From contig NZ_JAPPUX010000001.1 of NCBI RefSeq assembly GCF_026712185.1, positions 248,001 to 312,000 of the forward strand: a stretch of 64,000 nt of DNA. Reading direction: 5' to 3'. The position numbers and the translations under genes were made by a program. Positions 27,006-34,736 of this stretch are shown here, piece by piece; position 1 is the first letter of the stretch, and each line of letters begins with the position of its first letter. The notes below the pieces were generated by a model, which saw only the letters and a program-made list of their open reading frames with translations, ran no database searches and had not been told where the DNA came from. This DNA comes from Nocardioides pini. Its GTDB lineage: Bacteria; Actinomycetota; Actinomycetes; Propionibacteriales; Nocardioidaceae.

Positions 27006-27011
27006 TACAGT
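27006..27011 (+). promoter_or_regulatory. Putative -10 box of MFS-cNMP gene
   Basis: TACAGT, six bases before ATG 27018; leaderless arrangement. Confidence 0.45.
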
Positions 27012-27017
27012 CGCGGA

Positions 27018-28685
27018 ATGGGGGAGACCGTGCGGGCGCACCGCCTCTCCGACGCCGTCTCCGCCTTCACCAGCAACGCGCGCAACCACGACCTGCGCCG
27101 CGCCCAGCTGAGCTTCCTGGGCGCCTGGACCGCCGAGTGGGCGTTCACCGTGGCGCTCGGCATCGTGGCCTACCGCGACGGCGGGGCTGCCGCCGTGGGC
27201 CTGGTCGGGCTGGTCCGCATGCTGCCGTCCGCGATATGTGCGCCGCTGCTGTCGCCGTTCGCCGACCGGGGCCGCCGCGAGAAGGTGCTGGTCGTCGTGT
27301 CCACGGCGCGCGGGGTGGTGACCGCCGCGGCTGCCGTCGTCGCCGCCGCGGGTGGTGCGCCCGCGCTCATCTACGCGCTGGCGGTCCTGTCGACCGTCGC
27401 GGCCACGCTCTTCCGACCGGCACACTCCGCGCTGCTGCCGTCGCTGTGCCACACAGGTCACGAGCTCGCCAGCGCGAACGTCGTGCGCGGCATGCTCGAC
27501 TCCGCCGCCACCCTCGTCGGGCCGCTGCTGGCCGCCGTGCTCCTGGAGGTCGCGGACGTCGACGTCGTGTTCGGGGTCGCGGCGGCCGCGTCGCTGTGGT
27601 CGGCGGCGCTGCTCCTCCGCCTCGACTACGACGCGCCGCCCCGTCCGCCCGCCACCGGCCGGCACCTCACCCGCGAGGTGGCCGAGGGGGTGCTCGCGGT
27701 GGCCCGCAACCGTGACGTCGCGCTGGTCCTGGGCCTGGCGTCGGCGCAGTCCTTCACGCGCGGGGCGCTCACCGTGTTCTCCGTCGTGGTGTCGATCGAG
27801 CTGCTGGGCCGCGGCGAGCCGGGGGCCGGGACCCTGATGACAGCCGTGGGCGTCGGCGCCGTCGTCGGCTCGCTCGCCGCGTCGCTCCTCGTGGGCACCC
27901 GACGGCTCGGAGCCTGGTTCGCCCTCGGCGTCACCCTGTGGGGCCTCCCGCTCGTGCTCCTCGGCCTCGTCCCCCGCGACCTGGCGGCGCTGTTCCTCAT
28001 GGCCCTCATCGGCGGGGGCAACGCGCTCATCGACGTCGCCGGCTTCACGCTGCTCGGCCGGATGGCACCCGACGCGGTGCTGGCCCGCGTGTTCGGCGTC
28101 CTGGAGAGCCTCGTGGCGGTCTCGATCGGGGTCGGGGCGCTGGCGACGTCGTTCGCCGTGGACGCCTGGGGCGTGCGCCCGGCGCTCGTGGTGGTCGGGC
28201 TGGTCTGCCCCGTCCTGGCGGCCGCGTCGTGGTGGCGGCTCCGCGCGCTCGACCGCACCGTCGGCGTCCACGACGAGGAGGTGGCCCTGCTGCAACAGGT
28301 CCCGATGCTCCGCACGCTGCCGCTGCCGTCGGTCGAGCAGCTCGCCCGCGGGCTCCAGCCCCGGGAGGTGACGGCCGGCTCCCCGGTCTTCGAGCAGGGC
28401 GACGTCGGCGACCGCTACTACGTCGTGGAGTCGGGCGAGGTCGACGTGGTGGGCGACGGCCGGCTGCTGGCCACGCTCGGCGCCGGGGAGGGGTTCGGCG
28501 AGATAGCCCTGCTCCGGCACACCCCGCGCACCGCGTCGGTCGCCGCGCGCACCGACGTACGACTCCGCAGCCTCGACGCCGACTGCTTCCTGACCGCCGT
28601 CCTCGGCTACACCCCCAGCGCCAGGGAGGCGGCCATCGGCGTGGACCGGCTGCTCGAGCGCTACGACCCCGACCGCAGGAAGTGA
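27018..28685 (+). CDS. MFS transporter fused to a cyclic-nucleotide-binding domain
   Basis: 555 residues. Residues 1-400 form a 12-helix MFS carrier. A linker (LRALDRTVGVHDEEVALLQQ) leads to a cNMP-binding domain at about 425-545. That domain keeps GDRYYVVESGEVDVV and the phosphate-binding cassette GFGEIALLRHTPRTASVA, including the Glu and Arg that contact cyclic nucleotide. Transport could thus be gated by cAMP or cGMP. The DUF2652 gene begins 7 bases after its stop. Substrate is unknown; the MFS part resembles enterobactin-exporter/drug-efflux types. Confidence 0.9.
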   Translation: MGETVRAHRLSDAVSAFTSNARNHDLRRAQLSFLGAWTAEWAFTVALGIVAYRDGGAAAVGLVGLVRMLPSAICAPLLSPFADRGRREKVLVVVSTARGVVTAAAAVVAAAGGAPALIYALAVLSTVAATLFRPAHSALLPSLCHTGHELASANVVRGMLDSAATLVGPLLAAVLLEVADVDVVFGVAAAASLWSAALLLRLDYDAPPRPPATGRHLTREVAEGVLAVARNRDVALVLGLASAQSFTRGALTVFSVVVSIELLGRGEPGAGTLMTAVGVGAVVGSLAASLLVGTRRLGAWFALGVTLWGLPLVLLGLVPRDLAALFLMALIGGGNALIDVAGFTLLGRMAPDAVLARVFGVLESLVAVSIGVGALATSFAVDAWGVRPALVVVGLVCPVLAAASWWRLRALDRTVGVHDEEVALLQQVPMLRTLPLPSVEQLARGLQPREVTAGSPVFEQGDVGDRYYVVESGEVDVVGDGRLLATLGAGEGFGEIALLRHTPRTASVAARTDVRLRSLDADCFLTAVLGYTPSAREAAIGVDRLLERYDPDRRK

Positions 28686-28692
28686 GAGAGCC

Positions 28693-29412
28693 ATGGCCTC
28701 AGCGCAGGGACTCCTGCTGATCGCCGACATAGGTGGCTACACCACCTACATGAGCACCCACCGGATGAGCCTCGCGCACGCCGAGGTCAACACCGGCCGG
28801 CTCCTCGGCACCATCGTCGACGCCGTGCCCGGCCTCGAGCTCGTCGAGATCGAGGGCGACGCGGCGTTCCTCTACCGCGAGGTCGGCTCGTCCGACCCGG
28901 GCGAGCTGCTCGAGGAGGTCGCGCGCTCCGCGAGCGCCATGCACCGCGCGTTCCACGTCGAGCGCGAGTACGTCGCGCGCAACCTCTGCCCGTGCGCGGG
29001 GTGCAAGGAGGCCGCGGCGCTGACCCTGAAGTTCGTGGCCCACGTCGGCGAGGTCGCCACCCAGACCATCCGCGACCGGCTCAAGCTGGTCGGCATCGAC
29101 GTGATCCTGCTGCACCGGCTGCTCAAGAACGACGTCCCGCTGCGCGAGTACGTCCTGATGACCGAGGACCTCTACGGCACCGGCTCGGCGGCCCTCCCGC
29201 CGGCCGTGGGCCGGGTCGACCCGGACATCGACGGCTTCGGTCGCGTCACCGCTTTCTACGTCGACGTGCACGAGCTCGACCCGGCAGCCGACCCGCTGCC
29301 GGCGCCCACGTGGCGCGGCCGGCTGTCCCGGACGGTGTACGCCGCCGGGGCCGGGCTGCCCTACATGCTCGGGCGTCGCGGGCGCGGGCGCCCGACGGCC
29401 ACCACCGGGTGA
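28693..29412 (+). CDS. DUF2652 protein with cyclase-like pattern
   Basis: 239 residues. The N-terminus LLLIADIGGYTTYM resembles the first metal-Asp strand of class III nucleotidyl cyclases (Asp12), and LVEIEGDAAFLYRE the second (Asp56). KLVGIDVILLHRLLKN (131-146) aligns with the cyclase segment GDTVNLAARL and keeps the Arg (142) but not the Asn. A Cys cluster, CPCAGC at 99-104, interrupts the middle. It may be a divergent or inactive cyclase. AGAG precedes the ATG, and it is in the same transcript as the cNMP-binding transporter. Name from family recognition; activity is inference. Confidence 0.75.
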   Translation: MASAQGLLLIADIGGYTTYMSTHRMSLAHAEVNTGRLLGTIVDAVPGLELVEIEGDAAFLYREVGSSDPGELLEEVARSASAMHRAFHVEREYVARNLCPCAGCKEAAALTLKFVAHVGEVATQTIRDRLKLVGIDVILLHRLLKNDVPLREYVLMTEDLYGTGSAALPPAVGRVDPDIDGFGRVTAFYVDVHELDPAADPLPAPTWRGRLSRTVYAAGAGLPYMLGRRGRGRPTATTG

Positions 29413-29461
29413 CGCCGGCGACTGAGGGGTGAGTGTCACCGGCGTGGGCGAGGATGCGTCC

Positions 29462-30085
29462 ATGCAGACGCCCACCGAGACCCCTGCGACGCCCGGGCCG
29501 GCCGGCGTCGGCCCCGTCGTCGGCGCCGACGGGATCGCCCGCTGCCCCTGGGGCGCGGGCGACGCAGTCAACCTCGCCTACCACGACACCGAGTGGGGGC
29601 TGCGCGTCGACGGCGAGTCGGCCCACCTCGAGCGGCTCACCCTCGAGGCCTTCCAGTCGGGGCTGTCGTGGCGCACGATCCTCGACAAGCGGGACAACTT
29701 CCGCGCGGCGTTCGCCGGCTTCGACGCCGACGTGGTGGCGGCCTACGACGACCGCGACGTGGAGCGGCTGATGGGCGACGCCGGCATCGTCCGCAACCGC
29801 CGCAAGGTCGGCGCGGCGATCACCAACGCCCGTGCGACGGTCGCGCTGCGCGAGCAGGGCGGGCTCGAGGCGTTCGTCTGGTCCTTCCGGCCCGAGCCGG
29901 GGCCGGCGCCGCGCACCACCGCCGACGTGCCCACCACCTCGGCGGAGTCGGTCGCGCTGTCCAAGGCGCTCAAGAAGGCGGGCTTCGCCTTCGTGGGGCC
30001 GACGACGATGTACGCCCTGATGGAGGCCATCGGCCTGGTCGACGACCACCTCGAGGGCTGCCACCGCCGCGGGTGCGCCGGCTGA
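29462..30085 (+). CDS. tag: DNA-3-methyladenine glycosylase I
   Basis: 207 residues. It removes 3-methyladenine from alkylated DNA. The zinc-snap ligands are present: Cys28 (RCPW), His41 (YHDTEWG), His201 and Cys205 (CHRRGC). LTLEAFQSGLSWRTILDKRDNFRAAF is the base-binding helix region with the conserved Glu and Trp. ATG 29462 keeps a 20-residue non-conserved tail before GIARCPWG. No clear ribosome-binding site. Confidence 0.94.
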   Translation: MQTPTETPATPGPAGVGPVVGADGIARCPWGAGDAVNLAYHDTEWGLRVDGESAHLERLTLEAFQSGLSWRTILDKRDNFRAAFAGFDADVVAAYDDRDVERLMGDAGIVRNRRKVGAAITNARATVALREQGGLEAFVWSFRPEPGPAPRTTADVPTTSAESVALSKALKKAGFAFVGPTTMYALMEAIGLVDDHLEGCHRRGCAG

Positions 30086-30095
30086 CGGTCCGGGG

Positions 30096-30827
30096 TCAGG
30101 CGGGCTTGCCCCACACCGAGACGTGGCTCTCGCTGTCGTTCGTGAAGGGCGCGCCGTGCCAGTCCGCGACCCGTCGCTCCAGCTCCATCCCGGCGAGCTG
30201 GGCCATCAGGTCGCACTCGGACGGCCAGATGTAGCGGAAGTTGCTCTCGCCGTAGGTGACCGTGCCGTCGTCGTGGCGACGGTAGTGGTGGGACGTGCCC
30301 TGCTGCGTGGTCAGGTCGTAGGTGTCGAAGCCGACGTGACGGCGCCCGACGTGGAACGGCACCGCAGCCTGGCCGGGCGGGAGGCGTCGGATGCCGGGCA
30401 CCCAGAGCTCCACCACGAAGCGACCACCCGGCGCGAGGTGGAGCGCGGCGTTGCGGAAGCAGGCGACCTGCTCGGCCTGCGTCCGCACGTTGCCGATGCT
30501 GTTCCAGACCACGTAGACGAGCGCGAACTCGCCGTCGACGCGGGCCGTCGCCATGTCGCCCACCACGACGGGGACGTCGGCCCGCTTGCGGTGGAGCTCG
30601 TCCGTCATCGGCTGCGAGAGCTCGATCCCGGAGACCGGGACGCCACGCTCGGCCAGGGGGATCGCGACCCGTCCGGTGCCGATGGCCAGCTCGAGCGCGG
30701 CGCCGTCGCCGGCGAGCGCGGCCAGGAAGTCCACCGCCGGATCCAGGACCTCGGGGGCGAACATGAACGCCGAGCTCTCGTCGTACGTCGCCGCGGTGTC
30801 GGCGTCCCAGTAGTCGCTGGTCGTCAT
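30096..30827 (-). CDS. Class I SAM-dependent methyltransferase
   Basis: 243 residues. Motif I ALELAIGTGRVAIPLAERG is near residues 42-60, motif II acidic residue in VSGIELSQPM, and a post-motif LVYVVWNSIGNV. The Asp-rich YWDADTAATYDE at the N-terminus is common in small-molecule methyltransferases. Start ATG 30827; the frame upstream runs into the amidase promoter. It is convergent with tag (10-base gap) and divergent from the amidase gene. Substrate unknown. Confidence 0.85.
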   Translation of the reverse strand: MTTSDYWDADTAATYDESSAFMFAPEVLDPAVDFLAALAGDGAALELAIGTGRVAIPLAERGVPVSGIELSQPMTDELHRKRADVPVVVGDMATARVDGEFALVYVVWNSIGNVRTQAEQVACFRNAALHLAPGGRFVVELWVPGIRRLPPGQAAVPFHVGRRHVGFDTYDLTTQQGTSHHYRRHDDGTVTYGESNFRYIWPSECDLMAQLAGMELERRVADWHGAPFTNDSESHVSVWGKPA

Positions 30828-30899
30828 GCCGACCACGCTGCCCCACGCCGGTGATCGGGGCCAGCGGATTTGCCCCTGCCGCGCCGCGCGGGGGGTCCG

Positions 30900-30905
30900 T
30901 AGGCT
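30900..30905 (+). promoter_or_regulatory. Putative -10 box of amidase gene
   Basis: TAGGCT, eight bases before ATG 30914. Confidence 0.35.
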
Positions 30906-30913
30906 CCGCATCC

Positions 30914-32320
30914 ATGACCCGCGTGCACGCCTTCTCAGCCGACGACGCCCTGGCCGAGCTCGACGCGACGGGCCTCGTCGAGGCCCTCCGCTCCGGGCGC
31001 GTGTCCGCGCCGGAGGTCGTCGAGGCCGCCATCGCCCGCACCGAGCAGGTCGACGCCACCCTCGGCGCCGTGGCGTACGCCGCCTACGACCGCGCCCGCG
31101 CGGAGGCCGAGCACCCGCGCGACGGTTGGTTCTCGGGGGTGCCGACGTTCGTCAAGGACAACGTCGACGTCGCCGGCATGCCGACCCAGCACGGCGCCGA
31201 CGCGTTCACCGCGGAGCCGCAGGCCGTGGACGGCGACTTCGCCCGGATGTACCTCGCCACCGGGTTGGTCCCGCTCGGCAAGACGCAGCTCTCGGAGTTC
31301 GGCTTCTCGGGGGCCGCGGACCACGTGCGCCTCGGGCCGGTCCGCTCGCCGTGGAGCCCCGACCACTACGCCGGCGCCTCGTCGGCCGGCTCCGCCGCGC
31401 TCGTCGCGGCCGGGGCGGTGCCGATCGCGCACGCCAACGACGGCGGCGGGTCCATCCGGATCCCCGCCTCGGTCAACGGGCTCGTGGGGCTCAAGCCCAC
31501 CCGCGGTCGCCTCGCGCAGGACCGGATGATGCGCGAGATGCCGGTGCGGATCGTCTCCGACGGCGTCCTCACCCGCAGCGTGCGCGACACCGCCGCGTTC
31601 TACCGCGAGGCCGAGAAGATCTGGCGCAACCCGCTGCTCGCCCCCGTGGGCGACGTCACCCGGCCCAGCCGGGCCCGGCTCCGCGTCGCGGTCATCACCG
31701 AGGGGATCGGTCGGTCCTGCAGCCCCGAGGTGCGTGAGCTGACGCTGCGCACCGCCGCGCTCCTCGAGGAGCTCGGCCACCACGTGGAGGAGGTCGACAA
31801 CCCGGTCCCGGCCAGCTTCCCCGACCACTTCGTGCGGTTCTGGTCGATGCTCGCGCTGGTCATCACCCGCCGGGGCAGGAAGGACTTCGGGTCGACCTGG
31901 GACCCCGCCAGGCTCGACAACCTGACCCTCGGCCTGGCCCGGCACGCCGCGCGGAACCTGCACAAGCAGCCGTGGTCGATCGCCGTGCTGCGCCGCTCCC
32001 AGCGCCTCGCCGCCCAGCACCGGGCGTCGTACGACGTCACGCTCACGCCGACCCTCGCGACCGAGACGCCGCGCGTGGGCCACCTCCGCCCCGACCAGGA
32101 CTACGACGAGATCATGAGCAGGCTGATGGACTGGGTGGCGTTCACGCCGCTGCAGAACGCGACCGGCGAGCCGGCCGTCTCGCTGCCGCTCGCCACCACG
32201 GCCGCGGGGCTGCCGCAGGGCATGATGCTCGGCGCCGGAGCGGGCCGCGAGGCACGCCTGCTGGGACTGTCCTACGAGCTCGAGGAGGCCGTCGGCTGGC
32301 CCCTGATCCAGGCGTCCTGA
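30914..32320 (+). CDS. Amidase (amidase signature family)
   Basis: 468 residues of the amidase-signature fold. The Ser-cisSer-Lys triad is visible: Lys in VPTFVKDNVDVAG, then YAGASSAGSAALVAAGAVPIAH with the cis-Ser and HANDGGGSIRIPASVNGL with the nucleophile Ser region. It hydrolyses an amide, but the substrate is not evident. It is not a GatA, because no gatC/gatB lie nearby and the C-terminus is short. Monocistronic, followed by tRNA-Thr. Confidence 0.9.
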   Translation: MTRVHAFSADDALAELDATGLVEALRSGRVSAPEVVEAAIARTEQVDATLGAVAYAAYDRARAEAEHPRDGWFSGVPTFVKDNVDVAGMPTQHGADAFTAEPQAVDGDFARMYLATGLVPLGKTQLSEFGFSGAADHVRLGPVRSPWSPDHYAGASSAGSAALVAAGAVPIAHANDGGGSIRIPASVNGLVGLKPTRGRLAQDRMMREMPVRIVSDGVLTRSVRDTAAFYREAEKIWRNPLLAPVGDVTRPSRARLRVAVITEGIGRSCSPEVRELTLRTAALLEELGHHVEEVDNPVPASFPDHFVRFWSMLALVITRRGRKDFGSTWDPARLDNLTLGLARHAARNLHKQPWSIAVLRRSQRLAAQHRASYDVTLTPTLATETPRVGHLRPDQDYDEIMSRLMDWVAFTPLQNATGEPAVSLPLATTAAGLPQGMMLGAGAGREARLLGLSYELEEAVGWPLIQAS

Positions 32321-32373
32321 ACGCCCGGACGAGACCGGGACGGAGCCGATTTCTCAACCCGGCGGGGCGTGTG

Positions 32374-32379
32374 TATCGT
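32374..32379 (+). promoter_or_regulatory. Putative -10 box of the tRNA-Thr/tRNA-Met/rpmG unit
   Basis: TATCGT, 11 bases before the tRNA-Thr 5' end. TTCTCA stands 17 bases further upstream as a weak -35. Confidence 0.5.
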
Positions 32380-32390
32380 TCTCCGTCGTT

Positions 32391-32463
32391 GCCCCTTTAG
32401 CTCAGTCGGCAGAGCGTCTCCATGGTAAGGAGAAGGTCTACGGTTCGATTCCGTAAAGGGGCT
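32391..32463 (+). tRNA. tRNA-Thr (GGT)
   Basis: Acceptor GCCCCTT pairs with AAGGGGC; discriminator T. The anticodon stem TCTCC/GGAGA encloses ATGGTAA with anticodon GGT. T-loop TTCGATT. CCA not encoded. Confidence 0.96.
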
Positions 32464-32499
32464 CTGGGTCGGACCTCCTCCGGGGAGTCCTTCCTCCGC

Positions 32500-32576
32500 G
32501 GCGGGGTAGCTCAGGTGGTTAGAGCACACGGCTCATAATCGTGGTGTCGCGGGTTCGAGTCCCGCCCCCGCTACCA
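32500..32576 (+). tRNA. tRNA-Met (CAT), elongator type
   Basis: Acceptor GGCGGGG pairs with CCCCGCT (closing G-U), and CCA is encoded. Anticodon loop CTCATAA gives CAT at 32534-32536. The G-U first pair and lack of the three G-C pairs in the anticodon stem argue for the elongator rather than the initiator tRNA. It lies 49 bases before rpmG. Confidence 0.93.
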
Positions 32577-32624
32577 CCAGATCGCAGCAGCCTCCGCACC
32601 GCCCGCAACGTAAAGGTTCTCCTC

Positions 32625-32795
32625 ATGGCCAGCAAGTCTTCTGACGTCCGCCCCAAGATCACGCTCGCGTGCACGGAGTGCAAGGAGCGCAACTACATCA
32701 CCAAGAAGAACCGGCGCAACGACCCCGACCGGATCGAGCTGAAGAAGTTCTGCCCGCGCGACCGCCGGCACACGATCCACCGCGAGACCCGCTGA
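32625..32795 (+). CDS. rpmG: 50S ribosomal protein L33
   Basis: 56-residue L33. [19 protein letters not shown] is canonical with one CxxC pair. The second pair reads CPRD instead of CPxC, so only three cysteines remain and the usual four-Cys zinc site is incomplete. AAAGG lies 9 bases before the ATG. Its position after tRNA-Met and before hadAB is the common actinobacterial order. Confidence 0.95.
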   Translation: MASKSSDVRPKITLACTECKERNYITKKNRRNDPDRIELKKFCPRDRRHTIHRETR

Positions 32796-32816
32796 CGCTG
32801 TTCGTCGTCGCACCCG

Positions 32817-32840
32817 ACCCGTCCGAGCACTCGGACGGGT
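32817..32840 (+). terminator. Terminator of rpmG
   Basis: ACCCGTCCGA and TCGGACGGGT pair perfectly over 10 bp around a 4-nt loop. TGTCGTGTTTG follows, moderately T-rich for this genome. Confidence 0.75.
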
Positions 32841-32851
32841 TGTCGTGTTTG

Positions 32852-32857
32852 TAGGCT
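32852..32857 (+). promoter_or_regulatory. Putative -10 box of hadA
   Basis: TAGGCT, seven bases before ATG 32865, directly after the rpmG terminator; leaderless. Confidence 0.45.
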
Positions 32858-32864
32858 CGGGTCC

Positions 32865-33272
32865 ATGCCCGTCGACCCCTCGCTGGTGGGGCGCGAGTTC
32901 CCCGCGCCGGCACCCCTGTCCGTGACCCCCGAGCGCGTCACCGCCTTCGCCGACGCCGTGGGCCACCCCGGCTCCGGCGCCGAGGCGGTCCCGCCGACCT
33001 TCCCGATCGTGCTGGCGTTCGACGCGATGCAGGCCTTCCTCGACGCCGAGGCGATCGACCTGCACCGCATCGTCCACGGCGAGCAGCGCTTCGCCTACGT
33101 GCGCCCCCTGGTGGTCGGCGACGAGCTCAGCGCCACCCTGACCGTCACCGGCCTGCGCCAGATCGGCGGCGCCGACATCATCGCCACGACCAGCGAGATC
33201 ACCGACGCGACCGGCGCGGTCGTCTGCACCGGCAAGGCCACCCTCGTCCACTCCGCCGGAGGTGCGGCATGA
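32865..33272 (+). CDS. (3R)-hydroxyacyl-ACP dehydratase subunit HadA-like (MaoC)
   Basis: 135-residue hot-dog protein of the MaoC-like FAS1_DH type, the non-catalytic partner of the next gene. VGREFPAPAPLSVTPERVTAFADA opens the domain, and IVHGEQRFAYVRPLVVGDEL is the family's central strand. It lacks the D-x4-H catalytic pair. The partners build the FAS-II dehydratase in mycobacteria; in Nocardioidaceae the pair may serve other acyl chains. It overlaps hadB by 4 bases (ATGA). Confidence 0.88.
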   Translation: MPVDPSLVGREFPAPAPLSVTPERVTAFADAVGHPGSGAEAVPPTFPIVLAFDAMQAFLDAEAIDLHRIVHGEQRFAYVRPLVVGDELSATLTVTGLRQIGGADIIATTSEITDATGAVVCTGKATLVHSAGGAA

Positions 33273-33673
33273 ACGCCGGCGACGTCCTCGGGACGAGGAC
33301 CTACACGATCACCCGGGCCGACCTCGTGGCCTACGCCGACGCCAGCGGCGACCACAACCCGATCCACCAGGACGAGGACGTCGCCCGCAGCGTCGGCCTG
33401 CCCGGCGTCATCGCCCACGGCATGTACACCCTCGCGCTCGTCGGCCGTGCGGTCGCCGAGTGGACCGGCGGCGCCGAGGTCGTCGACCTGGGGGCGAAGT
33501 TCACCAGCCCCGTCGTCGTACCCGCCGAGGGCGGCGCGGAGGTGGTCGTCGGCGGCACCGTGAAGTCGGTCGCCGACGGACTCGTGACCCTCGCGCTCGA
33601 GGTGACGTGCGAGGGCCAGAAGGTGCTCGGGATGCCCAGGGCCGTGGTGCGCGAGGCCACCGTCCGTGCCTGA
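33269..33673 (+). CDS. (3R)-hydroxyacyl-ACP dehydratase subunit HadB-like (MaoC)
   Basis: 134-residue catalytic MaoC/hot-dog subunit. The hydratase motif is intact: YADASGDHNPIHQDEDVARS followed by GLPGVIAHGMYTLALVG, with Asp and His as active-site residues. It should heterodimerise with the HadA-like protein to dehydrate 3-hydroxyacyl thioesters. It overlaps both neighbours (hadA by 4, murB by 8 bases), so translation of all three is coupled. Confidence 0.9.
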   Translation: MNAGDVLGTRTYTITRADLVAYADASGDHNPIHQDEDVARSVGLPGVIAHGMYTLALVGRAVAEWTGGAEVVDLGAKFTSPVVVPAEGGAEVVVGGTVKSVADGLVTLALEVTCEGQKVLGMPRAVVREATVRA

Positions 33674-34724
33674 CCTGCGCGACCACACCACCCTGCGCCT
33701 GGGTGGCCCCGGCCGCGAGTGGGTGCGCGCGACGACCGAGGCCGAGCTCGTCGGCGCGGTCGCGGATGCCGACGCAGCCGGTACGCCGGTTCTGCTCCTC
33801 GCGGGCGGCTCCAACCTCGTCGTCGCCGACGCGGGCTTCGACGGGCGGGTCGTGCAGGTCGCGACGACCGGCGTCAACGCCGACACCGACACCTGCGACG
33901 TCGACGCCCTCGCCCAGTGCGGGGGCGTGGTGCTCACGGTCGCGGCCGGCGAGGACTGGGACGAGCTGGTCGCCCACGCCGTCGCCCGGGGGTGGGCCGG
34001 CATCGAGGCCCTGTCCGGGATCCCCGGTGCCGTCGGGTCGACCCCCATCCAGAACGTCGGCGCCTACGGCCAGGACGTCTCGCAGACGATCGCCCGCGTC
34101 CGCACGTGGGACCGGGTCGACCGCACCCAGCGCACTTTCGCGGCCGCCGACTGCGGCTTCGGCTACCGCCACAGCCGCTTCAAGGCCGAGCCCGGCCGCT
34201 ACGTCGTGCTGGAGGTGACCTTCCAGCTGCGGCAGGGCGACCTGTCCGAGCCCGTGGCCTACGCCGAGCTCGCTCGCGCGCTGGGGGTCCGGTCCGGTGA
34301 GCGGGCCCCGCTGGCGGCCGTGCGCGACGCGGTGCTGGCGCTGCGCGCCGGCAAGGGCATGGTGCTCGACGCCGACGACCACGACACGTGGAGCGCCGGG
34401 TCGTTCTTCACCAACCCGCTGCTGACGCCCGAGCAGGCCGCGGCGCTGCCCGACGACGCCCCGCGCTGGGAGCAGCCCGACGGCACCGTGAAGTCGAGCG
34501 CGGCGTGGCTCATCGAGCGCGCCGGCTTCGGCAAGGGCTACGTCAGCGCGGCCGCGGGGGAGCGGGTACGCCTGTCCACCAAGCACACCCTCGCCCTCAC
34601 CAACCGGGGCGACGCCACCACCGAGGAGCTGCTCACGCTCGCCCGCGAGGTGCGAGACGGGGTGCGCGAGCGCTTCGGCGTCACGCTCGTCAACGAGCCC
34701 GTGACGGTCGGCTGCTCCCTCTGA
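33666..34724 (+). CDS. murB: UDP-N-acetylenolpyruvoylglucosamine reductase
   Basis: 352 residues. It reduces UDP-GlcNAc-enolpyruvate to UDP-MurNAc with NADPH and FAD in peptidoglycan synthesis. HTTLRLGGPGREWVRA opens the protein. LAGGSNLVVADAGFDGRVV and GIPGAVGSTPIQNVGAYGQ bind FAD, and AGSFFTNPLLTPEQ holds the catalytic Ser; NEPVTVG closes the protein with the conserved Glu. GTG start inside the end of hadB. Confidence 0.95.
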   Translation: MPDLRDHTTLRLGGPGREWVRATTEAELVGAVADADAAGTPVLLLAGGSNLVVADAGFDGRVVQVATTGVNADTDTCDVDALAQCGGVVLTVAAGEDWDELVAHAVARGWAGIEALSGIPGAVGSTPIQNVGAYGQDVSQTIARVRTWDRVDRTQRTFAAADCGFGYRHSRFKAEPGRYVVLEVTFQLRQGDLSEPVAYAELARALGVRSGERAPLAAVRDAVLALRAGKGMVLDADDHDTWSAGSFFTNPLLTPEQAAALPDDAPRWEQPDGTVKSSAAWLIERAGFGKGYVSAAAGERVRLSTKHTLALTNRGDATTEELLTLAREVRDGVRERFGVTLVNEPVTVGCSL

Positions 34725-34736
34725 CGGCAGCGCGGC

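Noticed and set aside
25857..28730. Minus-strand extension upstream of the OYE gene
   Set aside because: It is antisense to pirin and the MFS-cNMP gene. The normal OYE N-terminus begins at GTG 25856.
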